Assembly (NCBI GenBank): GCA_003013855.2
Contig: PVNU02000853.1
Span: 2,914,001-2,978,000, forward strand
Source: Liriodendron chinense
Taxonomy: Eukaryota > Streptophyta > Magnoliopsida > Magnoliales > Magnoliaceae
DNA length: 64,000 bases
Direction of reading: 5' to 3'
Shown: in pieces, positions 1 to 11,191 of the stretch
Layout: every line of letters begins with the position of its first letter
How positions within the stretch are numbered: position 1 is the stretch's first letter
Position numbers and translations under genes: made by a program
The notes under the pieces: generated by a model
Databases searched by the model: none
What the model was told of the DNA's origin: nothing
What the model saw: the letters and a program-made list of their open reading frames with translations, nothing else

Positions 1-925
1 ATCCTATTAAGTAAGGCCTGAATTTGTCCAAGGCAAAGATGATGGCTAGGAGCTCCTTCTCCGTAGTCGAGTAATTGATTTGGGCGGGATTCAAGGTCCT
101 ATTAGCATAGTAGATAACATGGGGCTTCTTATCCTTCTTTTGGCCCTAACATCGCCCCAATAGCATAATCGCTCGCATCACACATCAACTCAAAAGGTAC
201 AGACCAATCCGGTGGTTACATGATAGGAGCGGTTGTCAACATGTCTTTTAACTTTGAAAAAGTTAATTGATATTCGACACTCTACTCAAATTGGTTCTCC
301 TTTTGGAGAAGGTTACATAAGGGCCTTGAGATATGACTAGAATCCTTTATGAACCTTCTATAAAAACCGGCGTGTCCAAGGAAGGACTGCACATCGTGTA
401 TGCTTTTGGGTGGTGGTAGATTAGAAATTATATCGATTTTGGCCCGGTCTACCTCTATTCCTTTAGACGAGATGATATGTCCAAGGACTATTCCTCTTTG
501 TACCATGAAGTGACACTTTTCCAGTTTAAAACGAAGTTCTTCTCCTCGCACCTTGTCAAGACCAACTTCAAGTGATTGAGGCACTCATCAAAAGTACAAC
601 CAAAAACAGAAAAATCGTCCATGAATACCTTGAGAAATTCACCCACTATGTCCGAGAAAATACTCAACATACATCGTTGGAATGTGGCGGGTGCATTACA
701 TAGTTCGAATGGCATTCTTTAGTATGCGAAGGTGCCAAATGGGCATGTAAAAGTGGTCTTCTCTTGGTCTTCTGGGGCTATCTCAATTTGATTGTAACCG
801 GAATAGCTATCTAGAAAGCAATAATAGGAATGACCAGCTAACCTCTCCAAAATTTGATCCATGAATGGGAGAGGGAAGTGGTCCTTCTTAGTGACCATGT
901 TTAACTTCAGATAATTAATGCACAT
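1..925 (-). pseudogene. Athila pol remnant: reverse transcriptase and start of RNase H
   Basis: Read from 925 down to 1, this covers the RT palm and thumb and enters RNase H. The RT begins with residues like MCINYLKLN and HFPLPFMDQILERLAG, continues through DSYSGYNQIEIAPEDQ, and reaches the catalytic FMDDFSVFG block near 610-640, where the two Asp residues are intact. At 282-584 follow the thumb motifs KIDIISNLPPPKS and FLGHAGFYRRFIKD. From 281 to 1 an RNase H start (CDASDYAIGAMLG, then a TTEKELLAI-like stretch) is readable with stops. Pieces lie in different frames, so at least two frameshifts are present. Product when active: RNA-dependent DNA polymerase of the element. Confidence 0.88.
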
Positions 926-1023
926 ACGCCAACCGGTGGTTACTCTAGTATAAGCTCGTTGTTGGCGTTTTCTATTATGGTAATACCGAATTTCTCAGGG
1001 ACAATGTGGGTAGTACTCACCCA

Positions 1024-1820
1024 TTAGCTATCCGAAATGGGGTAAATGATACCCACATCTAGTAGTTTTAACACCTCGGCTTTGACAACCTCCATCATGT
1101 TTGGATTTAGCTTCCTTTGAGGTTGTCTAGTCATTTTTGCATTTTCTTTGAGGTGTATATGGTGAGTACAAACCGAAGAGTCTATCCCATTAAGATCCGC
1201 TATTATCCAACCTATGGCTCCCCTATGCTCTTTGAGTAGCTCAATCAACTTGAGCTCTTGGTCTTTCCCTAGGTGAGAGGCAATGACAACCGGGAATGTT
1301 TCTTCTTGATCCAAGTATATATATTTAAGCTCGGATGGCAATGGTTTAAGGTCAAGCTTCGGTGGTTTGATGTTAAACGGTAGAGGCCTTGATGTGGTTG
1401 GTGGCAATCTTTCCAAATGGGGCCTCCACCGGCTAGTACCAACTACCTGTCTCTCAATATTCAATGTTTGCACAATTTCACTAATGATGGGGTCTTTGGA
1501 ATCCTTGAAATATGCCAAGCATGTCTCCAAGCTTTCTAGTGGTTCAAGTTGGAGGAGCTCTTCTTCAAGAGATTTGAGCATATTTACCTCGAAGAGCTCA
1601 TCATCATCAACATCCCTGTGCCTTTTGCCCAAGTGGAACACATTCACCTCTAATGTCATGTTCCCAAAGGATAATTGCATCACCCCGTTCTAGCAATTGA
1701 TGATTGCGTTTGATGTAGCAAGGAACGGGCGGCCTAAAATCACCGGTATTTGAGTGCTAGCATCTATAACTGATTGTGTGTCCAAGACGATAAAATCTAC
1801 TGGGTAGTAGAATTTGTCAA
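1024..1820 (-). pseudogene. Athila protease C-terminal half and protease-RT linker
   Basis: The stretch 1820-1690 holds the end of the aspartic protease, with FYYPVDFIVLDT followed by the flap/C-terminal motif VILGRPFLATSNAIINC. Below it, 1683-1024 is the acidic linker to reverse transcriptase (DDDELFEVNMLKSLEEE) and then the segment that precedes RT fingers (KLNPNMMEVVKAEVLKLLDVGIIYPISDS). The protease N-terminal half with the catalytic region is found at 14341-14505, on the far side of the inserted solo LTR. The open frame runs artificially into the inserted LTR up to 1902, which is not part of the protein. Confidence 0.85.
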
Positions 1821-2030
1821 TGTAGACACCCCACCTTCGGCTACACTGTTGGTAGAGATAGCTGGAAGAATGGAGGACCATACCCCCAAATTCCAAGTCC
1901 AAACTCAGTCAAACTCACCTTTGTAAGCACCATTCCATAGCCCAGATCAAGCCTGAACCCAGTCAACCCAGTCTTAAACATCAGCCTGAAAAACCCACCA
2001 GAAAAAAGGCCAGTAAAAAAAATCCTAAAA

Positions 2031-2195
2031 AAGTCAAACTCACTGAGTCAACCAGCTGAGTTAACCCGCTGAGTCAACCCGCTGAGTCAACCCGTCGAGT
2101 CAAAACACCGAGTCAACCCGTCGAGTCAACCCGTCAAGTCAAATCACCGAGTCGACCCGCTGAGTCAACTCACTGAGTCGACCCAGCGAGTCAAA
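2031..2195 (+). repeat. GTCAA (W-box core) array in the U3 of the solo LTR
   Basis: About eleven copies of GTCAA, usually within CGAGTCAACC-like units spaced 13-14 bp apart, lie upstream of the TATA box. The reverse complement TTGAC is the core of the WRKY-factor W-box. The same array is present in the 5' LTR of element B (48823-48993). Binding is inferred only. Confidence 0.7.
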
Positions 2196-2244
2196 CAGCA
2201 GCCCCGAGGTAACAACCGTACATCGCTGGAAACCGAGGAGCGGC

Positions 2245-2272
2245 CGTACGGGCGGCCCATAGCAGGCCGCCC
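2245..2272 (+). promoter_or_regulatory. 28-nt palindromic motif upstream of LTR TATA box
   Basis: Contains inverted arms GGGCGGCC and GGCCGCCC separated by seven bases and preceded by CGTAC. It lies about 35 bp upstream of the TATA box. A copy with 26 of 28 bases identical lies on the minus strand in the leader of the antisense PMD gene (62610-62637). Confidence 0.6.
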
Positions 2273-2306
2273 GGAATAAATTACGAGCTCTGCCACTCCT
2301 CGCTGC

Positions 2307-2314
2307 TATAAATA
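2307..2314 (+). promoter_or_regulatory. TATA box of the solo LTR
   Basis: TATAAATA in a GC-rich context, conserved at 49105-49112 in the LTR of element B, at the position expected for the U3/R junction. Confidence 0.7.
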
Positions 2315-2663
2315 CCCCCCTCCCCTTCTCATTTTGAGATCCCTTCGAGTCCAGTGAAGTCCTGTCTGTCCCGAGCCCCTCTCCAATCCTTAGCCCATTT
2401 TTCCACCAAGGAGAGCCCGAGTGAGGAGAGCCTAACCTTGATCCAGCCTAGCCTGACCACTGGTCCAAGCCTCCCAAGCCATCCAAGTCATGATCCAGCC
2501 ACTCGAAGCTAATCCTTGCGACACCTCCGTCCATCCAGCTACTCTTTTTCAGCATCATCTCATTTGCATCTAGCATAAGTGCAACATTTACTCTTCTTCC
2601 AACCCCCCTGCTTCACCATAAAGCACCTTGATTATTCAAGCACACTACATATGTCTTTATATT

Positions 2664-2901
2664 AAGCACCTGTCAGTTCGAGCGTATGCTCTGGGCTTGC
2701 CCGTTGTTGGAACCTGCCCATCAGAAACTCTTACTGTTCAGACCTGCATTCACGTACATATCACTATAAGCACTTTGAATATTCAAGCACACAGCATGCA
2801 TCATCTCGCATAAAGCACCTGTCAGTTCGAGCGTATGCTCTGGGCTTGCCCGTTGTTGGAACCTGCCCATCAGAAACTCTTACTGTTCAGACCCGCATTC
2901 A
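2664..2901 (+). repeat. 89-bp direct duplication inside the LTR
   Basis: Two near-identical copies (2664-2752 and 2813-2901), each running from AAGCACCTGTCAGTTCGAGC to GCATTCA, with about 149 bp between starts. The LTR of element B has the same pair (49463-49551 and 49612-49700), so the duplication predates the split of these two LTRs. Confidence 0.85.
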
Positions 2902-3203
2902 TGCATCATGTCATTTATGAGAATGTACGAGGATTAAATTAGACTTTCAAGTATTCGATCGATTCTGTGAAGTAGAGTGTTAATGTCAGATTTTGTAACA
3001 GGATCCTCCGGACGTTCGCCTTCTCTCCAATAGAGATTTTCTCCGCAAAACCTGAAAGAGGACAGACAGCAACTAAGGGTGGCTGGGGTCCAGCCGTTAG
3101 CCCTCCGATGCGTAAGTCAGGCCAAAGCAAGAAGAAAAGCAGCCAAGCAAAATGGGATCGAGATTGAGTATTGTGTGTACCTTTCCCTCAATGGAGTTGT
3201 CCC

Positions 3204-3211
3204 TTTATATA
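3204..3211 (-). promoter_or_regulatory. TATA box of element E LTR (copy at 13126-13133)
   Basis: TATATAAA on the minus strand. The identical site in the 5' LTR at 13126-13133 would drive the genomic RNA of E. Confidence 0.65.
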
Positions 3212-3824
3212 GATCTGGAGCGGTTCAATCTGTTACGCAAGATATCGAGATCCCGCTGATCTCGTGTACGATACTGAGATCTTGCTGATTTCATGGGATA
3301 AGATCCTCATCTTTGGAGACGAGATCCAACCCAATGACTTATTTCTGCAATCAAGTCCCTTGATGGCAATCCCTTGAGATCCGGAACCACTCGAGAAGAT
3401 AAGCCCAAAAACCGACCTATACGGGCTGCCGGTAGGCGTAGTAATAGCGCTGATCGCTCATGTAGAGCTGGAAACCGTAGTTGGAGTCATAACCACCGAA
3501 AAGGAAGGAGACGCCGATGAGACGGAAACCACCGAACTGGGTGTAGCCCTGCCTGGCATCGCAGAGGGATTGGACAAGCTGCTCGACGGGAATCGGGTGC
3601 TGGTACTGAAGGTTAAGAGGTGTAACCGCAAAAGAAAAGCTGTTCGCAAGTTGGAACATGGTCGCGAGTCCAAGTGCTTGCTCACTCTGACGTAATACCT
3701 TCCAACGACTTGTGAGAAGGTCTGCTCGCTGTTCAAGAAGGGAATCTTTGCTTCGTTTTATCTGACCATCGGCTAGGGGAGCTCGAAGCCTTGCGAATAG
3801 GTGCTCCGTATTTATCCATCCTAC

Positions 3825-3961
3825 GACTCTCGAGCATATGATCTCGAGAGTCGGATGGGCATCCCGCACTTACCCGATCTGCGACTCTCGATCAGATGAT
3901 CTCGAGAGTTACTTCCGTACTTTCCCAATCTGCGACTCTCGATCAGATGATCTCGCGAGTC
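3825..3961 (-). repeat. Three palindromic repeats in the U3 of element E
   Basis: Three units (3825-3852, 3883-3910, 3934-3961), each an inverted repeat of GACTCTCGA and TCTCGAGAGTC around a 6-7 bp centre such as TCAGATGA; the third has GCGAGTC. They sit near the start of the LTR in element orientation, the usual place for enhancers. The same array occurs at 13747-13883. Confidence 0.8.
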
Positions 3962-4023
3962 GAATGGGCGTCCGTATACAATCTTTAATAGCTGAGCTGG
4001 TCTCCATTATTTTGTCTATAACA

Positions 4024-4036
4024 GATGCCCCCCAAG
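4024..4036 (-). other. Polypurine tract of element E
   Basis: On the minus strand CTTGGGGGGCATC abuts the 3' LTR, where plus-strand DNA synthesis would be primed. Confidence 0.75.
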
Positions 4037-4195
4037 TCCTTGCCGCCAAGAATTTTTAAGGGAAGGACTTAGCTCACTATCACACATAACCGCCCGCTGC
4101 CTACATCGAAAATGGAACCTCACATGATGGGTTGGAATTAATGAGCGCCAGCTTTCCGCAGCCTTTCCGCAGACAGAAAATGAAGGGGCGCTCGC

Positions 4196-4295
4196 CACGT
4201 GTTTGAGGAATTAATGGGCGTGCCTGCTCGAGTGCTGCGCCGAAGGAGGGACTGCCACGCGCCATCAGATGCGGCGGAATGATTGCCTATAAATA
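4196..4295 (+). promoter_or_regulatory. Promoter of the antisense gene of element E
   Basis: A G-box CACGTG (4196-4201) lies about 90 bp upstream of a clear TATA box TATAAATA (4288-4295). The first ATG in good context (CCATGG at 4463) follows about 170 bp downstream. The promoter lies between the purine tract and the antisense gene and points opposite to gag-pol. Confidence 0.6.
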
Positions 4296-4462
4296 TACGG
4301 AGTCCGCCATTTCTCTGGTTTTCTACAGAAGCCCTTCGAAAGGAATTTTTTTACAGTCATCTTTTCTCAGTCTCCTTCCTCCGGCGCTCATTCTTTTCCC
4401 TTCTTTCTTTTCTGGGTATAGGCTTCGATTCTCTTCTTTTTCATAATCTTCTTAAAAACTCC

Positions 4463-6625
4463 ATGGCTGGGAACTCTGACGAGACCACCGTTCCTCTAGG
4501 AGATGCCACCCCGGAATCCTCTGCTTCTAGCAGTGCGAGGGTTCCGGCAAGGAGATATACAACAGCCGGATATCCTTCCGTTCTATCGGAGGACCGGCTG
4601 GCTGAGTTACGGGAGAGATACCTGATCCCCGACTCAGTTGCTCTCCGTTTGCCCGGAGATGGAGAGACACCAGACTCCCCCCCCAGGATGTGTAGCTTTT
4701 TACGAGTACCAGCTCATCCTGGGGTACGCCTCCCCCTCCATCCTTTCATACGCGATGTTCTCCGGTGTTACAAGATTGCCCCCGGGCAACTCATCGTGAA
4801 CGGATGGAGGGTAGTTCTGGGCTCAGGCAGGCAACGGGGAGCTCACGGCGGAGGAGTTCCTCCGTATGTTCCGTCTGAAAAAGGCTCCCTCCAGCGAAGG
4901 CTGGTATTATTTGTGTTACTGGCACCGGGATAACTTCGTGCTGGGGAAACCCTCTTCGAACTATCCCGGCTGGAGGAAACGGTGGTTCTACGTTTCCGAA
5001 ACTGGGAGTCTGCTTCCTCCAGAGGTCCAGGGGTTACTCGTTTTTTCTGCGAAGGTAGGCATAATCCCACATTGTGCAGTTTTCTCCAGTTAGGATTTTA
5101 GAGTTTTTACTTCATTCTTTGACCTCTGTTTGTGCTCGCAGGTATCCCGGCCTTGAGAAAACCAAATCTGAAGGGAGGAATCAACGAGAAGATTGTCAAG
5201 GTGTATAAGGTGCCTGTTGGAGATAGGCATATCGAGGCTTGCTTATCTCCTTCGCGACTTGCAGCAGCGGGCCTAATATCCAGTAGAGAGTTTGAGATGA
5301 CGAAGGCCGGAGAGAAGAGGAGTCTGCTGCCCCGACTGAAGGGCACGAGCTCCAAGAGGCAGAAGAGAACACCTGCCGAACCATCTCAATCATCCATCCG
5401 CACGGGTAGCGATCAGCCTGCCCCTCCCGCGAGCATGGCGGGGGCCCCGGCTGGGCCCACTATTCCCTCACTGGTGGTCGCACCTGGACCGCCAGTGATT
5501 AACATCGCTGACAATTCCCCGGATGGGGCGGGGTCCGGCTGCCCCCCAGCTGGAGAGGCTCGAGAGCAGATGGAGCCTCAAGAGCCAGCTCCTGCTCGCG
5601 AACTGATCCCTGCTGCCGAGCAGGGATCTGCTCGCGAGTCAATGCCTCCCCCTCGCGAGACGGCGGGGTTGGTCGTTGCCCAACTGTCAGGGAGCGGGAC
5701 ATATTCTATTCCCCGCCACCTCCATCCAGTATGCAAATTTTTATTTGAGAACGTCCCTCCTCATGCCTTCGGCTCTCTTCCCGAGCCAAGCCCTGAGAAC
5801 CTTCTCCTCGAAGCGGGAATGAGGATGGTTCAGGTAAGACCTCGTCAAGACCTGCTTTAATCTGTTATTACGTTCCAGAATACTTTCTCATATTTTTCAT
5901 CTCTTTTGCAGGGCTTAGATCTTATCCTGCGAACAAGGCGTGATATCGTTGCCGCCCGTCGCACGATAGATGAAGCTGAGGGGAAGAGGACTGCCTTGGA
6001 GAAGGTAGTTCAAGGAAGAGATCAGCTGCTCAAGGCCCGTGAGGCGGTGATCGCGAAGAGAGATGAGGAGAAGAAGATCCTCATCGAGAAAATCCAAGTC
6101 CTGACCGACAGGTATCAGGCCTTGGACTCAGACTTCGTGAAGCTCATGGGTTTGAAGGAGAAGGCTGAGAGAGAGAGGGAGATCTTCCGCCAAGACAAGA
6201 TCTCGTTGGAGGAGCAGTTCGAGGAGGCCAGGTCGCAGCTCAAGGAGGCCTACGACAACCTGACCAAGGAGCACTCCGTTCTTGCACAGCTCAAGGACGA
6301 CTCGATCCACTGGGACGAGGAGAAAGTCACCCTTGTAAAAATGCTCTCGGAGGAAGGTCCTCGGGCAATTTCCGAGTTCCGGACTTCGCAGCTATATGAC
6401 GACGAAAGGTACGAGTCATATGATGCTGGTCGCGACTTTGCACTAAGAGTAGTGCAACGAATGATCCCATCCTTCGATATGGGGGAATTTGGTGGAGTCG
6501 CGACCATCATAGCTGCCGAAGAGCAAGCTGCTGCTGAGAACGAGGTGACTGAAGCCACGCAGGCTGGAGGGGCTCCAGAAATGGACCCTGAAGTCGAGAG
6601 CACAGCTCCTCCTCCAAGAGACTGA
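4463..6625 (+). pseudogene. Antisense gene of element E: gypsy-type transposon (Transposase_28-like) protein with coiled coil
   Basis: The gene is opposite in strand to gag-pol. Exon 1 (4463-5054) has a Ser-rich start and then the plant putative gypsy-type transposon domain: LAELRERYLIPDS, VRLPLHPFIRDVLRCYKIAPGQL, NGWRVV, then in another frame LTAEEFLRMFRLKK and GWYYLCYWHRDNFVLG. Introns are 5055-5141 and 5834-5911 with GT..AG ends. Exon 2 carries KPNLKGGINEKIVKVYKVP and a Pro/Ala/Glu-rich linker. Exon 3 (5912-6625) is a long charged coiled coil rich in Glu, Lys and Arg ending in an acidic tail. The domain switches frame near 4690, 4720 and 4815 and the first splice does not keep frame, so this copy is broken by indels, unlike gag-pol. 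The domain family name is from memory of related proteins; its biochemical role is not known to me. Confidence 0.75.
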
Positions 6626-6700
6626 TTTTCTCTTTCCTCTCTTTGTACTCGCGAGCAGATATTGTGTAAACATTTTATCATCAATGAAAAGATATTTTTT
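6626..6700 (+). terminator. Likely 3' end and poly(A) region of the antisense gene
   Basis: AT-rich sequence with an AATGAA-type signal near 6682 follows the stop codon at 6625. Assigned by position and composition only. Confidence 0.35.
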
Positions 6701-6805
6701 GAAGTGTTGTTCTTGTTTACTCTTTCCCTTTCATGTAATGAATGCCTTCTCTTTCTTTTTTACTTTCTTTTCGTGCATTGAATGCCCTCCTGTTGCAATG
6801 AGCTA

Positions 6806-7003
6806 TGCTCAACCCGGGGGGTCGTAGCGATCATGCCCTTGTGGAGAGACTGATCTATCGATTGGGCGAATGTGCTCAATCCGGGGGGTCGTAGCGACCA
6901 AACCCTCGTGGAGATAGACTGATCTATCGAGTGAATGTGCTCAATCCGGGGGGTCGTAGCGACCAAACCCTCGTGGAGATAGACTGATCTATCACTTGAG
7001 ATT
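6806..7003. repeat. Three tandem units of about 66 bp with hairpins
   Basis: Units start at 6806, 6873 and 6938 with TGCTCAAYCCGGGGGGTCG. Each contains the inverted repeat GGTCG-tag-CGACC (one arm changed in unit 1), and units 2 and 3 carry GATAG-actgat-CTATC. The array lies in the tail-to-tail gap between the antisense gene and pol of element E. Confidence 0.85.
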
Positions 7004-7009
7004 TTGATT

Positions 7010-7305
7010 CTACCAAGGGCAGAAGGTTGGTCAAGAGAGCACGTATGCTCCCTTCGAGGCTATCTTTAATCCATAGAATGGAGAAGCAACCAACTAGTAA
7101 CGATTTCAGTCCTACCAAGGGCAGGCAATTGGCCAAGAGGATGTGTATATTCTCTTCGGGGCTATTCAAATCCAAATAAATGGGATAGTAGCCAAAAGGT
7201 AGTTTTATCCCTACCAAAGGTAGGCAATTGGTCAAGAGATGGTATGCATTCTCTTCAGGGCTATTCAGGTCCATGTAAATGGAGTAGCGACCAAAAGATA
7301 TCTTT
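7010..7305. repeat. Three tandem units of about 100 bp
   Basis: Units start at 7010, 7112 and 7211 with CTACCAAGGGCAGG-like sequence, each followed by TTGGYCAAGAG, a CTCTTCRGGGCTATTC-like stretch and a GGATAGTAGCC/GGAGTAGCGACC end. They are diverged from each other but clearly related. No coding function seen. Confidence 0.8.
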
Positions 7306-7345
7306 CACTTTATTCATAAAAATGTTGTAATGAACTACATAGAAT

Positions 7346-10300
7346 CTAGGGATAGTATCGTAGCAAATGCTCCACGTGCCAAGGGCGACGTACGGGCTTT
7401 CCCTGCATGTCTTCAAGGTAATAAGTACCGGGTCGCACAATCCTAATAACCCGATACGGGCCTTCCCAATTTGGATCCAGTGAACGAGCGGGAACTCCAA
7501 GATTTTGCCTTAGTACCAAATCTCCGGGCTGGAAGGATCTAGGCCGAACCCTAGCATTTCGATAACGAGCAATACGTTGTTGATATGCTGCCACTCATAC
7601 TTGGGAAGCATTTCTTCGCTCTTCTAAGAGATCGAGATGAAGTCGGAGATTTTCTTGATTACTCGCGGGGTCATACTACTCGATTCGATATGAGGGCACT
7701 TGAATTTCCACTGGTACCACTACGTCGACACCAAATGCTAAGGAAAAAGGGGTTTCTCCTGTTGATGTACAAGCCGTGGTTCTATATGCCCATAATACTT
7801 CTGGCAGAAGTTCTGGCCACACCCCTTTATATTCACCTAGCTTGGTCTTTAAATGGTGCTTGATGATCTTATTCACTGCCTCGACCTGCCCATTCGCCTG
7901 AGGATGATATGGAGAAGTGCGGAGATTACGTATCTTCCATTTTTCATAGAATTCATCAAAGGCTGCGTTGTCGAACTGCGTTCCGTTGTCGGTAATTATA
8001 GTGTGAGGAAGTCCGAAACGGCATATGATATTTCTCCATATGAACTTAGTGGTTTGTTTCTCAGTAATCTTGGCTAATGGTTCTGCCTCGGCCCATTTGG
8101 TGAAGTAATCAACCGCTACAATCGCGAACTTATTTTGTCCCTTCCCCATGGGTAAAGGCCCGATGATATCGACCTCCCACTGAGCAAAAGGCCAAGGGCT
8201 ATCAACTGGGGTCATCTGCTCGGACGGTACATGAGGTATAGGTAAATATCGTTGGCACTTGTCACATTTTTTAGAAAAGTCGATAACATCTGCTTTCATA
8301 GTGGGCCAATAATATCCTTGCCTCATCGCCTTATATGCTAGGGATCACCCCCTGGGATGGTTACCACATGCCCCCTGGTGTACTTCGTCTAGAACACGAA
8401 GTGCTTCTTCTGGATGAAGACACCTTAAATAAGGCAAGGAAAAGCTTTTGCGCAACAAAATTCCGTCTTGCAAAGTATACCTAGCAGCCCGAAGACGAAT
8501 TTGCCTTGCAGCTTTCTTCTCCTCTGGTAGGTGTCCGTCTCTGAGATAAAGGATGATAGGATCCATCCAGCATGGAGATGATTGTACCGATATTACATGC
8601 TCGAGAGTCACTTGGTCGATACTCAGGTTCTGACGATGCTCGATGGGGATCGAATGTGATAACTCAGATTTTGGTGCAGAAGCGAGCTTTGCCAAAGAAT
8701 CAGCGAGTTGGTTCTTCTCGCGAGGAATATGAATTATTTCATAAGTCTTTAGTTTTGCGAGCAGGATGAGTACACGAGACTTGTATAAGGCCATCCTTTC
8801 TTCTTTGGCTTCAAATTCACCAAGAACTTGGTTGACAATGAGCTGGGAGTCGCTATGAATCAACAGATTTTGAATTGCAAGGACAATGGCTAGTTCGAGG
8901 CCGACGATCAGGGCCTCATATTCTGCTTCATTATTTGAGATGTGAGAATCGAAACGTAGAGCATATTGGAAATGCGACCCGTCGGGAGCCACTAAAATCA
9001 GGCCCGCTCCGCTACCAGTGGCCCGCGACGACCCGTCCACGAAGAGTGACCAAGGAGGCTGGTCGCTGGTCATGGTATTATCATCAGGAGAGTATGTGAA
9101 CTCGGCGATGAAATCGGCCATGGCCTGGCCCTTTACCGCGGTCCTAGGGCAGAATGAGATATCGTGCTCGCTGATCTCGACTGCCCATTTAGTTAACCGT
9201 CCGGAAGCCTCAGGTTTTTTAAGGACTTGTCGTAGCGGATGATTCGTTGGTACTAAAATAGCGTGGGCCTGAAAGTATGGTCGCAGTTTTCGAGCTGCCG
9301 TGACTAAAGCTAGGGCCAGTTTCTCCATATCAGAATACCTAGTTTCTGCCTCAACCATTGCTCGACTGATATAATAAACGGGCCTCTGCACCCCGGAATC
9401 TTCTCTTATTAAAGCGGCACTAACGGCCGTAGTGGACACAGAGAGATAAAGAATGAGTTGCTCATGTGCTACAGGTTTAGACAAAATGGGGGGTGTGCTC
9501 ATGTATAGCTTCAATTGTTGAAAGGCTTCCTCACATTGTGGCGTCCATTTCCAATCAGACTTGGCCGTTGCACGGAGGAGTTTGAAGAATGGTAAACATT
9601 TGTCAGATGCTCGCGAGATGAACCTGTTTAACGATGCGATGCGACCAGCCAGACGCTGGACGTCCTTCAGAGTGGTGGGGGATTTCATCTCTATCAATGC
9701 TTTTATTTTCTCAGGATTAGCCTCAATTCCGCGTTGGCCAACCATGAACCCGAGAAATTTCCCTGCAGACACACCGAACGCACATTTTTCTGGGTTCAAT
9801 TTCATTTGATACCTCCTCATTAGGTCGAAGGCTTCTCGAAGATCAGAAATATGATCATCTTCTATAATGCTTTTTACGAGCATGTCATCAACATAGACTT
9901 CCATATTCTTACCAATCTGAGCAGTGAATATTTTGTTGACGAGACGTTGATAAGTGGCCCCTGCATTTTTAAGACCGAATGGCATTACCTGGTAACAATA
10001 TAATCCCCGGTCTGTGATAAAAGCGGTATGCTGGCTATCAGGTGGGTGCATCGTGATCTGGTTGTAACCAGAATAAGCATCCATAAAGCTAAGCAGAGCG
10101 TGTCCAGCTGTTGAATCAACCAACTGGTCGATCCGCGGCGTCGGGAAGCTATCTTTGGGACATGCTTTATTCAAGTCTGAATAGTTGACGCACATTCTCC
10201 ATTTGCCATTAGCTTTCCGGACGAGAACCACGTTCGCGACCCACTCTGGGTAGTCAACTTCTTTTATGAAATTGACCGTGAGTAGCTTTTCAACTTCATC

Positions 10301-11191
10301 TTTGATCGCCATTTGCCTTTCTGCAGTAAAGGCTCGTCGACGCTGGTGTACGGGTTTATGCTTTGGATCGATATTGAGACGATGCACGATGACGTTGGGG
10401 TCGATGCCTGGCATATCTTTATGAGACCAAGCAAACACGTCCTGGTATTCAGTGAGGAAACGGATCAAATCTTCGCGGTGGACACTGGTTAAAGAGGATC
10501 CAATGTACATGATCTTAGACGGGTCGTCTTCGGTCAGGTGAATCGCCACTGTTTCCTCCCCAGGAGTTCCTGACTTAAGAGCGTTTTCTCTTGGATCCAA
10601 CGAGGTGCTGGAGGGAAAGTTGGGTGAACCTTGTGCTATCTCCATAATGGGTGTCGCTTGAGCCTTCTTTCGATCTTGGAGGGCTATCTGGTAACAAGAC
10701 CGTGCCTCCTGTTGACTTCCTCGCACGACTCCGATACCATTTGGGGTAGGAAATTTAACACACAAATATGAAGGGTGCAAGGCCGCTCCAACCTTAGTAA
10801 GATATGGCCGCCCCAAAATGGCGTTATACGCTGATTTTCGATCCACGACAAGGAAGTTTATGAAGACGGTGGTCTTCGCTGGACTTTCTCCAAAAGTTAC
10901 TGAGAGATCGATACTTCCTTCAGGTGTTACTACCTCACCTCCGAAGCCGACTAGGGGGGTCGAAACTGGCTTGAGTAGGCTTCTGGCGAGTGCCATTTTG
11001 TTGAAAGCCTCCAAGTATAGAATATCGGCCGAACTACCTGTATCCACCATAATTCGATGAGTCAAATAATTCGATACCTTCAATGTGACTACGATGGAGT
11101 CTTCGTGAGGGAAGTGAATTCCCTTTGCATCTTCGAGAGTGAAGGAAATTGGAGGATGACTGGTTTTTGACGAGCTAGACGTCTGTTCCAA
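7346..11191 (-). pseudogene. Element E pol: protease, RT, two RNase H domains, integrase
   Basis: Reading from 11191 down: aspartic protease with VDTGSSADILYLEAF and AILGRPYLTKVGAAL; reverse transcriptase with KACPKDSFPTPRID, DAYSGYNQI and catalytic YVDDM at 9884-9895; the gypsy RNase H; a second, archaeal-type RNase H with LFVDGSSRATGSGAG, NNEAEYEAL, HSDSQLIVNQ and NQLADSLAKLAS; then integrase with an HHCC finger (the second pair is CDKCQ), the DDE triad in VDIIGPL, ITDNGTQF and QVEAVNKI, and a C-terminal piece to 7346. The dual RNase H is a hallmark of the Tat lineage. Stops at 8345-8347 (TGA), 7676-7678 (TAG) and 7595-7597 (TGA) all lie in the one continuing frame. Confidence 0.93.

Larger units (their letters stand above)
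2978..4023 (-). repeat. 3' LTR of element E
   Basis: On the minus strand it starts TGTTATAG and ends ATTAACA. It contains the palindromic U3 repeats (3825-3961) and a TATA box (3204-3211). A 150-codon open frame inside it is shared with the other LTR simply because the LTRs are nearly identical. Confidence 0.95.

Noticed and set aside
2628..2813. 61-codon frame in the solo LTR, longer copy at 49379-49612
   Set aside because: Coded by the LTR's direct duplication; conservation reflects LTR identity, not a gene.
3417..3869. 150-codon minus-strand open frame in the LTR of E, repeated at 13339-13791
   Set aside because: It is present twice because the LTRs are nearly identical; it has no recognised domain and spans palindromic regulatory repeats.
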